Notes: a model not told the origin generated them from the letters alone. Numbered from the stretch's first letter, positions 7,990 through 16,903 are shown. The stretch: DNA of 64,000 nucleotides from Mobilibacterium timonense (GCF_900155555.1 NZ_FUHN01000007.1:434073-498072), one strand, 5' to 3'. Translations and numbers: made by a program.

Positions 7990-8679
7990 ATGAAGAAATG
8001 TGAAGAGCGGCAGAAGGCAATACTCAAGTACATGAAGAAGACCGTGCAGAACAAGGGTTTTCCTCCGACGGTGCGAGAGATATGCACAGCCCTGAACATA
8101 AGATCAACTTCTACAGTTTACAGTGATATCAAGGCTCTGGAGGCGGCAGGACTCGTCCGTAAGGACCCGAGCAAGCCGAGAGCCCTCATGATAGTAGATA
8201 AGGAAAAGAATCGCTCCAGAGAGTCCAGATCTTCCGCCCAGTCGCAGAATTCCGGGAAAAAGACTGATGTTCAGCCCGCGGATGTGGTCGAGCTTCCGGT
8301 CATCGGACGCGTTGCGGCGGGCACCCCGATACTTGCTTCACAGAACGTGGAGGACACTTTCCCTGTTCCATCCAGGTTCATCGGGAGCGGTAACAACTTC
8401 ATGTTAGTGGTACATGGAAACAGTATGATCAACGCCGGGATCAACGATGGGGACTACCTCATAGTCAACGAGGATCCGGCGCCGCGTAACGGAGAGATCG
8501 TTGTGGCTCAGATCGCAGGAGAATTCGATCAGGAGACCACGGTCAAGACATTTTACAGAGAGAACGGACACATCAGGCTCCAGCCTGAAAACGATTCCAT
8601 GGATCCCATCATAGTCGACAACACACAGGAGATAAGAATAGTGGGCAAGGTCAAGGGAGTTTTCAGATACATCAACTGA
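7990..8679 (+). CDS. lexA: LexA repressor of the SOS response
   Basis: 229 residues. An N-terminal winged helix-turn-helix (residues 5-70) precedes a linker of about 30 polar residues and a C-terminal S24 self-cleavage domain. The scissile Ala-Gly is at 110-111 (VAAGTP), the nucleophile Ser145 in HGNSM and the general-base Lys186 in TTVKTF. RecA filaments formed after DNA damage trigger self-cleavage and release SOS genes. The frame is open upstream to 7909, but the ATG at 7990 follows GGGAGG and gives the family length. The linker is somewhat longer than in Bacillus LexA. Confidence 0.95.
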   Translation: MKKCEERQKAILKYMKKTVQNKGFPPTVREICTALNIRSTSTVYSDIKALEAAGLVRKDPSKPRALMIVDKEKNRSRESRSSAQSQNSGKKTDVQPADVVELPVIGRVAAGTPILASQNVEDTFPVPSRFIGSGNNFMLVVHGNSMINAGINDGDYLIVNEDPAPRNGEIVVAQIAGEFDQETTVKTFYRENGHIRLQPENDSMDPIIVDNTQEIRIVGKVKGVFRYIN

Positions 8680-8686
8680 CCGTTTG

Positions 8687-8736
8687 TCAGGAGCCCCTGC
8701 ACCGGAGCCATTCCGGTAAGCGATTTCTGCTCCTGA
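8687..8736 (+). other. Two-stem RNA structure between lexA and the next gene
   Basis: Outer arms TCAGGAGC (8687) and GCTCCTGA (8729) are eight bases and perfect; an inner pair ACCGGA/TCCGGT lies at 8701-8717. No T-run follows, so it is not a normal terminator. It may partly insulate the downstream gene or act on mRNA stability; its role is unknown. Confidence 0.5.
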
Positions 8737-8759
8737 GAACCGCCCTGTAAGGAGGCACT

Positions 8760-9569
8760 ATGCCAGCTCATTACGCACATTACGTGTTCGGATCAAAAGT
8801 CACCAGAAAACTTCCTGAGGATATCAGGGAAATAATAAACAGAGACGGTGATTCTGTGGATGCTTATCTGCTCGGTTTCCAGGGGCCGGATCCACTAGCC
8901 TTCTACAAACCATGGTTTCCCAACGACATCAACAACGAAGGAAATTCGATCCACGACAGATCTGGAAGATTTTTCTTCGCCCGGGCCCTTGTCTACCAGC
9001 ACGAAGAGCCCTGTAATGCGAGATGTGCATATCTTCTGGGGTTCATGTGTCACTACATGCTGGATTCAGCATGTCATCCACTGGTATCAAGATACATGGC
9101 AAAGGAAGGCATAACCCATGCACTGGTCGAAAGAGAGTTCGATACCACACTTATAGAGAAAGACGGAAAGGATCCGAAAGGTCTCGACCTGGGCGTTATG
9201 ATACCGACTAACAGCGATCTTGGTGAGATCATTTCCCCTCTTTATCACTCGGCCGGCTCCACGAGAATGCAGGAGAGCATCGTATCCATGAAAAGGATAC
9301 TTGATCTTATGGCCTCCCCTGACGATGGATTCCGCAGGAGAGCATTCAAGGTCATGTCCAGGATACCTTCCGCCAGAGATCACGCAGACATGATCGTGAG
9401 AGACCAGATGACCTCATACACGAAGGAAAGCAGCAAAGCACTTGAAGAGAGACTTGAGAATACGGTAGGACCTTGCGTACATGAGATGGAAAACCTTCTG
9501 GAATGCATGAAGGAGGACAAGCCTCTCAGTAAACGCCTGGCGCTCAACTTCATGGGACGGAGCGTATAA
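8760..9569 (+). CDS. Zinc-dependent phospholipase C-like protein
   Basis: 269 residues of the zinc-dependent phospholipase C family (PF00882). The N-terminus MPAHYAHYVFG is the typical start of the Firmicutes cytoplasmic branch, and histidines and aspartates expected as zinc ligands follow (GPDPLAFY, FMCHYMLDSACHPLV). No signal peptide is visible, so unlike the secreted toxins it probably acts inside the cell; the substrate is unknown. The start has a strong GGAGG site seven bases upstream. It is the last gene before a terminator and may be co-transcribed with lexA. Confidence 0.85.
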   Translation: MPAHYAHYVFGSKVTRKLPEDIREIINRDGDSVDAYLLGFQGPDPLAFYKPWFPNDINNEGNSIHDRSGRFFFARALVYQHEEPCNARCAYLLGFMCHYMLDSACHPLVSRYMAKEGITHALVEREFDTTLIEKDGKDPKGLDLGVMIPTNSDLGEIISPLYHSAGSTRMQESIVSMKRILDLMASPDDGFRRRAFKVMSRIPSARDHADMIVRDQMTSYTKESSKALEERLENTVGPCVHEMENLLECMKEDKPLSKRLALNFMGRSV

Positions 9570-9629
9570 CCGGAATATATTCAGGCTACGGCTTCCGCAT
9601 ATTACCAACAGAACATGCAACGTCAAGAA

Positions 9630-9662
9630 GAGGGTCACCCGCATATCGTGCGGATGACCCTC
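9630..9662 (+). terminator. Terminator after the phospholipase-like gene
   Basis: A strong hairpin (GAGGGTCA-CCGCA paired with TGCGG-TGACCCTC, one mismatch) is followed, after ten bases, by CTTTTTAT on the plus strand. It also lies downstream of the convergent export gene, though the minus side lacks a T-run. Confidence 0.7.
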
Positions 9663-9736
9663 TCTTCGTGTGTCTTTTTATATGTTTTTCTGTGTTTCTG
9701 CTCTGAGCCCTCTCTGATGCTTTACCTGATGGTATC

Positions 9737-10189
9737 TCAGATGAACATCTCCGCGCCGTAGGTGATGAAGGACACTATCAGCCCCGCGATCACCACACCA
9801 AGGCAGACCGCAAGAAATGCCTTTTTCCAGTCCATCTCCAGCACCGCGGCCACCAGGCATCCCGTCCATGCGCCTGTGCCGGGAAGCGGTATGGCCACCA
9901 GTATCACCAAACCGAGGAACTCGTACTTGTCTATCACGTCCTTCTTGCTGAGGGCCTTGTTCTCCATCCTGGTGACGAAGTTGTTGAGCTTCTCGCTCTT
10001 CTTTCTCAGCCACGAGAAGACTTTTGTCGTGAACATGATGAGAAAAGGTACAGGTATCACATTGCCGATGAGAGCGCACACCAGGGCGCTCTTCACGCTG
10101 AGGCCGGCAACAACACCATAAGGTATGCCGCCCCTCAGCTCTATTACCGGCAGCATGGATACCAGTATCGTCATTAAAGCTGCTTTCAA
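9737..10189 (-). CDS. Small multidrug export family protein (COG2426)
   Basis: 150 residues with four hydrophobic segments. The pattern PVIELRGGIPYGV near the start and PLPGTGAWTG in the second half define the putative small multidrug exporter family (Sm_multidrug_ex, PF06695). Actual transport has hardly been shown for this family. The start codon is TTG at 10189, six bases after AGGAG, inside the gap after the aminopeptidase gene; the two are probably co-transcribed. Confidence 0.85.
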   Translation of the reverse strand: MKAALMTILVSMLPVIELRGGIPYGVVAGLSVKSALVCALIGNVIPVPFLIMFTTKVFSWLRKKSEKLNNFVTRMENKALSKKDVIDKYEFLGLVILVAIPLPGTGAWTGCLVAAVLEMDWKKAFLAVCLGVVIAGLIVSFITYGAEMFI

Positions 10190-10210
10190 ACTATGCTCCT
10201 GTCCCGGATA

Positions 10211-11590
10211 CTACGCTTCCCTGAGGAAAGCCATATATCCTTTTTCCGCCTCGTACAGATCCGACTTGCTCACTGCCTCCCATGGTGCGTGCATGCTGAG
10301 GACCGCGATGCCGCTGTCCACCACTTCCATGTTGTAGAGGGCCATGATGTACGCGATGGTACCGCCGCCACCGACATCGACTTTTCCGAGCTCCGCGGAC
10401 TGGAACATGACGTTGTTGTCGCTGAAGATCCTTCTCAGTCTCCCAAGGTACTCGGCATTCGCGTCATTTGAGCCGCCCTTTCCCCTGCTTCCGGTGTACT
10501 TGTTGAAGACGATGCCCCTTCCGAACTGGGCTGCATTCGCCTTGTCGAATTTGTCCGCGTAAAGCGGATCATACGCGGCGCTCACATCCGATGACAGCAT
10601 CCTGCTCCGGCTCAGCACCCTCTTGAGATTCAGCTCAGAATAGATGCCCATCCTGTCCAGGACTTCCCTCAGGGCGTTTTCGAAGAATTCAGACCTCATG
10701 CCTGTGGCGCCTACGCTCCCGATCTCCTCCTTGTCCACAAACAGGCCGCATGCGGTCTTGGCAGGAGACTTCACCTTCAGCATAGCAGTTGCCGATGTAT
10801 AGGCACAGCATCTGTCGTCCTGTCCGAATCCCAGGATCATGGATCTGTCCAGGCCGGCCTCTCTGGCGCTTCCAGCCGGCACGATCTCCAGCTCCGCGGA
10901 CCAGAAATCGTCTTCTTCTATGTCGTATTTCTCTTTCAGGAGCCTGAGGACGTTCTGCTTTACCGCATCCTTCTGATCGCCGTCTACAGGGATCGTCCCC
11001 ATGATCACGTCCAGAGCCTCGCCATCTATGACCTTCGATGCCTTCTTTTCCATCTGATCCTGAGCCAGGTGGATGAGGAGATCACTGATGAAGAACACCG
11101 GATCAGCAGGATCTTCTCCGATGGTCACCTTAACCACTGTGCCATCTTTCTTTGCCACCACGCCGTGGATCGCCAGAGGCATGGTCACCCAATGGTACTT
11201 CTTGATGCCGCCGTAATACTGAGTGTTGAGGTATGCATACTCATCGGACTCGTAAAGAGGATTCTGCTTCACGTCCAGTCTCGGGCAGTCGATATGGGCT
11301 CCGAGGATGTTCAGGCCGTCCCTTACGATGTCATCTCCTATATTGAAGAGGACAACTGACTTGTTCATGTTCACCGAATAGACCCTGCTGCCCTTTCCCA
11401 GCTTCTCTCCGTTCCTGATGACCTCTTCCAGATCTCTGTAGCCCTCTGCCTCTGCCATCTTGACGATCTGATCCGCGCACTCGCGCTCTGTCTTGCCGTT
11501 GTTAAGAAAATCTATATATCCCGCACCGAGATCGTCCACAGCCTTGAGTTCTTCCGCAGAATATCCGGTCCAAGCATTCCTTTCCTTCAT
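10211..11590 (-). CDS. M18 family aminopeptidase (aspartyl aminopeptidase-like)
   Basis: 459 residues, close to the family norm. Visible zinc-site motifs are GAHIDCPR (first His), GFGQDDRCC, DKEEIGSVGATG (catalytic and metal Glu) and the final SMHAPWE histidine. These enzymes are cytosolic tetrahedral dodecamers that remove N-terminal Asp, Glu or other residues from peptides. Of two adjacent ATGs, the one at 11590 has the better spacing to GGAGG. An open frame continues upstream but without a ribosome site. Confidence 0.93.
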   Translation of the reverse strand: MKERNAWTGYSAEELKAVDDLGAGYIDFLNNGKTERECADQIVKMAEAEGYRDLEEVIRNGEKLGKGSRVYSVNMNKSVVLFNIGDDIVRDGLNILGAHIDCPRLDVKQNPLYESDEYAYLNTQYYGGIKKYHWVTMPLAIHGVVAKKDGTVVKVTIGEDPADPVFFISDLLIHLAQDQMEKKASKVIDGEALDVIMGTIPVDGDQKDAVKQNVLRLLKEKYDIEEDDFWSAELEIVPAGSAREAGLDRSMILGFGQDDRCCAYTSATAMLKVKSPAKTACGLFVDKEEIGSVGATGMRSEFFENALREVLDRMGIYSELNLKRVLSRSRMLSSDVSAAYDPLYADKFDKANAAQFGRGIVFNKYTGSRGKGGSNDANAEYLGRLRRIFSDNNVMFQSAELGKVDVGGGGTIAYIMALYNMEVVDSGIAVLSMHAPWEAVSKSDLYEAEKGYMAFLREA

Positions 11591-11610
11591 CATTTCCCTC
11601 CTGTAAAAAC

Positions 11611-11631
11611 TGGCGAAGCACTGCTCCGCCA
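11611..11631 (-). other. Leader hairpin with T-run before the M18 gene
   Basis: On the minus strand TGGCGGAGCA-G-TGCTTCGCCA forms a ten-pair stem (one G-T) directly followed by GTTTTTAC and then the ribosome site. It lies between the promoter at 11656-11684 and the start codon, so it looks like a built-in terminator/attenuator. No alternative antiterminator pairing was found. Confidence 0.5.
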
Positions 11632-11655
11632 AATGATATCAGATCAACGATAGAG

Positions 11656-11684
11656 ATTCTACCACATAGCTCGTCATTCCGCAA
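11656..11684 (-). promoter_or_regulatory. Promoter of the M18 aminopeptidase gene
   Basis: TTGCGG (11684-11679) and TAGAAT (11661-11656) are separated by 17 bases on the minus strand. The -35 box touches the T-run of the hydrogenase terminator. Confidence 0.6.
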
Positions 11685-11715
11685 AAAAGGACCGCCGCCT
11701 GGCGGCAGTCCTTTT
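11683..11715 (-). terminator. Terminator of the hydrogenase operon
   Basis: AAAAGGAC pairs with GTCCTTTT and GCCGCC with GGCGGC around a tiny loop, with one mismatch; on the minus strand it ends in six Ts. A textbook intrinsic terminator 36 bases after hydA. Confidence 0.9.
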
Positions 11716-11750
11716 CGTAATGCGTACTTCTGCGGGTGATAGCACAGAAG

Positions 11751-13496
11751 CTACTGGTTGATCCTCCTCTTTACATAGGAGGTATGAAGCGCGTGATGTG
11801 CCTTCTCGCTTCCCGGTTCTCCGAAGTACTCGTTGTACATCTGAATGATCACCGGGTTCTCGTGAGACTTTCTGATCGGCTTGTTCTCATCCAGCTCGTA
11901 GAGGCCTTTTGCTCTCAGCTTTCTCACATCGTTGAAATTTCTGATCTTCGATGCAACGTGAGGCTGACCTCCGCCGTTTACGCAGCCGCCAGGGCATGCC
12001 ATGATCTCGATGAAGGTATAGTCTCCCTCGCCCGCTCTTACCATGTCCAGCACCTTTCTGGCGTTTGCCAGTCCGGAAGCTACGGCGACCTTTATCACGG
12101 TCCCGTTCAGGTCATAAGAAGCCTCCTTGATGCCCTCTACTCCTCTTACGTCCTTGAAATCGAGCTGCTTCAGCTCCTCGCCCGTTATCTTCTCAACGGC
12201 CGTTCTCAAAGCAGCCTCCATAACGCCGCCCGTGGCTCCGAAGATGACTCCTGCGCCTGTGTACTCGCCCAGAGGGTTGTCGTAAGGCTCATCCGGCAGA
12301 CTCATGAAATCGATGCCCGCCTCGTTGATCATCCTTCCAAGCTCTCTCGTTGTCAGGGCGTAATCCACGTCAGGATATCCTGCTGCTGCCTGGTCGTCTC
12401 TTCCCACCTCGAACTTCTTGGCAGTGCAAGGCATTACGGAGACAGAAACGATCTTGTCCACAGGAATACCCATCTTCTCGGCATAATATGTCTTCGTTAC
12501 CGCACCGAACATCTGCTGAGGCGATTTGCAGGAAGACATGTGAGGGAGCAGGTCCGGATAGTAGTGCTCGCAGTACTTCACCCATCCCGGTGAGCAGGAT
12601 GTGAACATAGGGAGCACTCCGCCGTTCGTCACTCTCTCGATCAGCTCGTTTGCCTCTTCAACGATGGTGAGGTCGGCAGAGAAGTTGGTGTCGAACACCT
12701 TGTCAAATCCCAGTCTGTGGAGCGCAGCGGACATCTTGCCCTCGCACTCAGTTCCGATAGGATATCCGAAGCACTCTGCCAGTCCGACTCTCGTGGAAGG
12801 TGCAGCCTGAACTATTACGACCTTGTCCGGATCCTCGATAGCCCTCTTGACATCCGCGATGGAATCTTTTTCATAGAGAGCCCCCGTAGGACATGCGACG
12901 ATACATTGACCGCAGTTCACGCAGCTGGTCTCGGAAAGAGGCATACCGAATGCTCCTCCGATGTACGTGTCGAATCCCCTCTCGTTCGTGCCGATGGCTG
13001 AGATCCCCTGGAGGTTCTCGCAGGCGCCAACGCAGCGGCGGCAGAGGATGCACTTATTGTTGTTCCTGACGATAGATGCAGAGCTGTCATCGATCTCGTA
13101 ATGGTTCTGCTTGCCGTCATAGTAGTGGCTCTTCTCCACTCCATATCTGGTGCACATCTCCTGAAGCTCGCAGCTTCCGCTTCTCCCGCAGGCCAGGCAG
13201 TCCTGGTCGTGGTCGGAGAGAAGAAGCTGGAGAGTGGTCTTTCTGGACTGGATCACCTTCTCAGTGTGGGTATGTGCCACCATTCCGTCTGTGCAAGGGT
13301 ATACGCAGGAAGTCACCAGGCCCCTGGCTCCCTCTACCTCGCAAAGACACATTCTGCAGGCACCGATCTCATTTACATCTTTAAGATAACAGAGTGTAGG
13401 GATATCGACTCCGGCGGCATGGGCTGCCTGGTAGAGAGTAGTACCCTCCGGAACCGTGACCTCAATGTTATCTATAGTTACTCTTATATCTCCCAT
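11751..13496 (-). CDS. hydA: [FeFe] hydrogenase catalytic subunit (HydA/HndD type)
   Basis: 581 residues with the full four-part layout of NAD(P)-linked hydrogenases. An N-terminal [2Fe-2S] domain has C36, C47, C50 and C64. A His-Cys3 cluster site has H96, C100, C103 and C109. Two [4Fe-4S] clusters follow (CILCRRCVGAC, CVNCGQCIVAC), then the H-cluster domain with TSCSPGW, MPCTAKKFE and MACPGGCVNGGGQP. The serine in TSCSP replaces the usual second cysteine and is typical of multimeric bifurcating enzymes. With the NuoF- and NuoE-like partners next door it should couple NADH and ferredoxin oxidation to H2 formation in the cytoplasm. Last gene of its operon. Confidence 0.95.
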   Translation of the reverse strand: MGDIRVTIDNIEVTVPEGTTLYQAAHAAGVDIPTLCYLKDVNEIGACRMCLCEVEGARGLVTSCVYPCTDGMVAHTHTEKVIQSRKTTLQLLLSDHDQDCLACGRSGSCELQEMCTRYGVEKSHYYDGKQNHYEIDDSSASIVRNNNKCILCRRCVGACENLQGISAIGTNERGFDTYIGGAFGMPLSETSCVNCGQCIVACPTGALYEKDSIADVKRAIEDPDKVVIVQAAPSTRVGLAECFGYPIGTECEGKMSAALHRLGFDKVFDTNFSADLTIVEEANELIERVTNGGVLPMFTSCSPGWVKYCEHYYPDLLPHMSSCKSPQQMFGAVTKTYYAEKMGIPVDKIVSVSVMPCTAKKFEVGRDDQAAAGYPDVDYALTTRELGRMINEAGIDFMSLPDEPYDNPLGEYTGAGVIFGATGGVMEAALRTAVEKITGEELKQLDFKDVRGVEGIKEASYDLNGTVIKVAVASGLANARKVLDMVRAGEGDYTFIEIMACPGGCVNGGGQPHVASKIRNFNDVRKLRAKGLYELDENKPIRKSHENPVIIQMYNEYFGEPGSEKAHHALHTSYVKRRINQ

Positions 13497-13508
13497 GATA
13501 ACCTCCCA

Positions 13509-15302
13509 CTACTTCCGTGTGATCGCACCAAAGCGGCAGTTGTCCATGCAGGCACCGCATTTGATACATACTGCAGTGTTGATAACGTGCGGCTTCTTGA
13601 CCTCTCCTGAAATCGCGTTCACCGGGCAGTTTCTCGCACAGAGCGTGCAGCCCTTGCACTTGTCAGGATCGATCTCGTATCTCAGGAGAGCCTTGCAGAC
13701 ACCGGCCGGGCATCTCTTCTCCTTGATATGTGCGACGTACTCATCTCTGAAGTAGCGCAGCGTCGACAGGACAGGGTTTGGCGCCGTCTGTCCCAGTCCG
13801 CAGAGGGAGTTCGCCTGAACGTACTTAGCCAGGTACTCCAGCTTGTCCAGGTCTTCCATTTCGCCCTTGCCCTCTGTGATCTTGGTCAGGATCTCCAGCA
13901 TTCTCCTGGTACCTATCCTGCAGGCTGTACATTTTCCGCAGGACTCGCTTACTGTGAACTCCAGGAAGAACTTTGCGATATCGACCATACAGGTATCCTC
14001 ATCCATTACGATGAGTCCGCCGGATCCCATCATGCATCCGATGCTCTTCAGGTTCTCGTAATCGATAGGAATATCATAGTAAGTGTAAGGGATGCAGCCG
14101 CCGGAAGGTCCACCGGTCTGGGCCGCCTTGAACTTCTTGCCGTTTGCGACTCCGCCTCCGATGTCCTCAATGACCTCTCTCAGCGTAGTTCCCATAGGGA
14201 TCTCCACAAGTCCTGTGTTGTTGACCTTTCCTCCCAGAGCGAACACCTTGGTTCCCTTGGAAGTCTCGGTGCCCATGCTGGAGAACCATTCCGCTCCCTT
14301 GTTGATGATCTCAGGGATGTTGGCATAAGTCTCAACGTTGTTCAGTATAGTAGGGCTCTGGAAAAGTCCTTTTACTGCAGGGAACGGAGGACGCGGGTGA
14401 GGCTCACCTCTGTTGCCCTCGATGGATGTCATGAGCGCGGTCTCTTCTCCGCATACAAAGGCTCCTGCGCCCAGCCTCAGCTCTATCCTGAAGTTGAATC
14501 CGGAATCGAAGATGTTGTCTCCCAGCAGTCCGTATTCCTCGGCCTGCTTAATGGCGATCTTCAGTCTCTTTACTGCGATAGGATACTCTGCCCTTACATA
14601 GATATATCCCTGATCAGCACCGATGGCGTATCCGGCGATGGCCATGGCCTCCAGCACTGAATGAGGGTCTCCCTCGAGAACAGATCTGTCCATGAATGCA
14701 CCAGGGTCGCCCTCGTCGGCATTACAACAGACGTACTTCTGTACTTTTCCTCTGTTTCCGGAAGCGAACTTCCACTTCTTTCCGGTAGGGAACCCTGCGC
14801 CGCCTCTGCCTCTCAGGCCGGAATCCAGGATGACCTGGATGACCTCGTCCGGTGTCATCTCCGTGAGGACCTTGCCCAGGGCCTCGTAACCGCCGGTACC
14901 GATGTACTCCCTGATGTCCTCAGGGTTGATGAGTCCGCAGTTTCTCAGGGCTATACGCACCTGCTGCTTGTAGAAGTTGCTGTCGTTGATGGAAAGGGAA
15001 CCGCTCTCGTCTGCAGTCTCCTCGGTGAGGCGGTACTTGTCCACGACACGGCCCTTGACGATGTGCTCATCCACGATTACGGCTGCTTTTGCAGGGGTGA
15101 TCTCCTGATAGTAAACAGCACCAGGGTGAACTACGACGATAGGTCCCTTTGCGCACAGGCCCTGACATCCGGTAGCTACCACCTGGACTTCGTCCTCAAG
15201 GCCTGCCTCTTTTATCTTACTCTTGAAGGTCTCGATAACTTCACCACTGTGGTTCGAATCACAGCCTGTTCCGCCGCAGACCAAAACATATGTATGAAAC
15301 AT
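13509..15302 (-). CDS. hydB: NuoF-like NADH-binding hydrogenase subunit (HydB/HndC)
   Basis: 597 residues. The N-terminus is a thioredoxin-like [2Fe-2S] domain (CGGTGCDSN...ATGCQGLCAKGP). The NADH/FMN-binding NuoF core follows (GRGGAGFPTGKKW, GAGAFVCGEETAL), with the [4Fe-4S] site SESCGKCTACRIGTRR. The C-terminus adds two ferredoxin-type clusters (CKGCTLCARNC, CIKCGACMDNC). It is the flavin subunit where bifurcation is thought to occur. Good AGGAGG site; 12 bases separate it from hydA. Confidence 0.95.
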   Translation of the reverse strand: MFHTYVLVCGGTGCDSNHSGEVIETFKSKIKEAGLEDEVQVVATGCQGLCAKGPIVVVHPGAVYYQEITPAKAAVIVDEHIVKGRVVDKYRLTEETADESGSLSINDSNFYKQQVRIALRNCGLINPEDIREYIGTGGYEALGKVLTEMTPDEVIQVILDSGLRGRGGAGFPTGKKWKFASGNRGKVQKYVCCNADEGDPGAFMDRSVLEGDPHSVLEAMAIAGYAIGADQGYIYVRAEYPIAVKRLKIAIKQAEEYGLLGDNIFDSGFNFRIELRLGAGAFVCGEETALMTSIEGNRGEPHPRPPFPAVKGLFQSPTILNNVETYANIPEIINKGAEWFSSMGTETSKGTKVFALGGKVNNTGLVEIPMGTTLREVIEDIGGGVANGKKFKAAQTGGPSGGCIPYTYYDIPIDYENLKSIGCMMGSGGLIVMDEDTCMVDIAKFFLEFTVSESCGKCTACRIGTRRMLEILTKITEGKGEMEDLDKLEYLAKYVQANSLCGLGQTAPNPVLSTLRYFRDEYVAHIKEKRCPAGVCKALLRYEIDPDKCKGCTLCARNCPVNAISGEVKKPHVINTAVCIKCGACMDNCRFGAITRK

Positions 15303-15313
15303 CTCAAGACCTC

Positions 15314-15685
15314 CTAAATATCAACCTTGCTCAGGGTGAAGTCGGCGATAGGCTTCCCGCCGATGATGTGCTTTTCGATGACTTCGTCTGCCTTGTCTGC
15401 AGTCATGCGCACGTAAGTCACCTTGTCTTTTCCAGGCTCGAACACCTCGACGATAGGCTCGTATTCGCACATTCCTATGCACCCCGTCTGCTCTACAACT
15501 ACGTTCTTAAGGCCCTTTTCATTAACATCCTTAACCAGCTCGTTCAACACTGGTCTTGCGCCTGCCGCGATCCCGCATGTGGCCATTCCCACTACGATCT
15601 TGGTGGTATCGTCGTCCTCGGAGCGAAGACCTATCTGGCCCTGCATGCTCTCACGGATAGCCTTGAGCTCTGCCAATGATTTCAT
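15314..15685 (-). CDS. [2Fe-2S] thioredoxin-like hydrogenase subunit (HndB type)
   Basis: 123 residues. One thioredoxin-like ferredoxin domain with four cysteines in GMATCGIAAGA and EQTGCIGMC plus flanking positions. This matches the small HndB subunit of NADP-reducing hydrogenase and the equivalent gene in clostridial hydrogenase operons. It sits between the HATPase gene (3-base gap) and the NuoF-like gene. It probably carries electrons within the complex; in some species the protein is not found in the purified enzyme. Confidence 0.88.
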   Translation of the reverse strand: MKSLAELKAIRESMQGQIGLRSEDDDTTKIVVGMATCGIAAGARPVLNELVKDVNEKGLKNVVVEQTGCIGMCEYEPIVEVFEPGKDKVTYVRMTADKADEVIEKHIIGGKPIADFTLSKVDI

Positions 15686-15688
15686 TAC

Positions 15689-16258
15689 TTATTCCTCCAT
15701 GCTTTCTCCCCTATCTACGGCCTCCTGGTTTTCGATAAGGTAAGATCTGATGAACTCTGACACTTTCGGGTCGCTCAGCGGTACACCATCAAGTATCTCT
15801 CTGACCTCTCTGGTGTCCAGCTTGAAGCTCCGTCCGTCCACTTCATAGGTATAAACAAAATCCACATCCTTGTTTTCAGATGTGGTTACCAGCATGCAAA
15901 TGCTTGAGTTGATGTCTCCGAGGGGCATGCAGTCTATGTGATCCCTGTGAAAAAGAGCTTCTACCACTGTCCCTTTCCCCTCTTCAGACTTAATGCTGAA
16001 CGTGCCGCCTGTACACTCTGCTTCCTGCTTAAGAAATGGTATACCCAGACCCACTTTCCGTGTCGTTCTGGAGGTAAAAAAAGGATCTTCTACTTTCGCA
16101 AGCTGCTGCGGGCTCATGCCGGACCCGTCGTCAGCAATCGTCAGTCTCAGGGTTTTTTTACGGGTATCCAGATCTATTGATATCTGCACCAGGGATGCTC
16201 CTGCCCTGGTGGAATTTCTTGCTATGTCGATCACGTTCAGGGAGATCTCTGTCAGCAT
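15689..16258 (-). CDS. HATPase-domain protein of the hydrogenase operon
   Basis: 189 residues. It has a GHKL ATP-binding domain with N box (NVIDIARNSTRAGA), G1 box (DDGSGM) and G2 box (VGLGIPFL). There is no phospho-acceptor His domain and no membrane helix, so it is not a normal sensor kinase. A gene of this kind is found at this place in many clostridial hydrogenase operons; its role is unknown, perhaps regulation or assembly. The C-terminal 70 residues are of unknown fold. ATG at 16258 after AGGATC. Confidence 0.85.
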   Translation of the reverse strand: MLTEISLNVIDIARNSTRAGASLVQISIDLDTRKKTLRLTIADDGSGMSPQQLAKVEDPFFTSRTTRKVGLGIPFLKQEAECTGGTFSIKSEEGKGTVVEALFHRDHIDCMPLGDINSSICMLVTTSENKDVDFVYTYEVDGRSFKLDTREVREILDGVPLSDPKVSEFIRSYLIENQEAVDRGESMEE

Positions 16259-16270
16259 CTGATCCTGGCC

Positions 16271-16759
16271 TTATCTATACTTCTGGATTATCTCGTGGAC
16301 CTTGTCAGGAGTAGCCTTGCCGTAAACCTCTCCGTTCACTATGAAGACAGGAGCAAGTCCGCACGCACCCACACAGCGGCATGTATCCAGTGAGAACTTC
16401 CTGTCGCTGGTGCACTCACCGTCCTTGATGCCCAGCTCCTCTTCCAGCGCATCCAGGATGGCGGCGGCGCCTTTAACGTAGCACGCGGTCCCGAGACAGA
16501 CTGAGACCTCGTTCTCTCCCTTAGGGGACATGGTAAACTGAGCGTAGAAAGTAGCAACTCCGTAGATCTTCTCGATCGGAATGCCTGTACCATCTGAGAT
16601 CATCTTCTGGACTTCATACGGAAGATATCCGTAGATCTCCTGGGCTTCCTGCATGATAGGCATCAGAGCGCCCTTCTCGTCCTTGTGGGACTCGATCACC
16701 TTGTTGAGCCTGACTTCCTGCTCGCGGGTGCCCTTGAAAGGAACATTTGAAACTTTCAT
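16271..16759 (-). CDS. hydC: NuoE-like [2Fe-2S] hydrogenase subunit (HydC/HndA)
   Basis: 162 residues. Thioredoxin-fold [2Fe-2S] domain with the four family cysteines in CLGTACYVKG and DTCRCVGACG, and the helical NuoE N-terminus (LMPIMQEAQEIYGYLP). It pairs with the NuoF-like subunit in the soluble hydrogenase complex. The frame is open upstream, but the ATG at 16759 follows AAGGAGG and gives the usual NuoE length. First gene of the operon. Confidence 0.93.
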   Translation of the reverse strand: MKVSNVPFKGTREQEVRLNKVIESHKDEKGALMPIMQEAQEIYGYLPYEVQKMISDGTGIPIEKIYGVATFYAQFTMSPKGENEVSVCLGTACYVKGAAAILDALEEELGIKDGECTSDRKFSLDTCRCVGACGLAPVFIVNGEVYGKATPDKVHEIIQKYR

Positions 16760-16799
16760 GGGTTCATACCTCCTTAATTGAATATCACCTTTCTTGATA

Positions 16800-16828
16800 A
16801 TTATACTGTCGTGCACGATGCATTTCAA
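16800..16828 (-). promoter_or_regulatory. Promoter of the hydrogenase operon
   Basis: TTGAAA (16828-16823), 17 bases, then TATAAT (16805-16800) on the minus strand. Short palindromes lie over it: TCGTGCACGA (16809-16818) in the spacer and ACCATGATGGT (16828-16838) just upstream, which may be operator sites. Confidence 0.8.
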
Positions 16829-16903
16829 CCATGATGGTCGTTTAAATAGTGTCAATCCCTTGATAAATGAATGGCTTCAGGGTGTGCTGCCATTTCTCTG
16901 GAA

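Noticed and set aside
11751-13496. TSCSP in place of TSCCP in the hydrogenase as a sign of an inactive enzyme
   Set aside because: This serine is usual in multimeric bifurcating hydrogenases; all H-cluster ligands are present.
13728-14660. 310-codon plus-strand frame
   Set aside because: Antisense to the NuoF-like hydrogenase gene with all its cluster motifs; no own signals.
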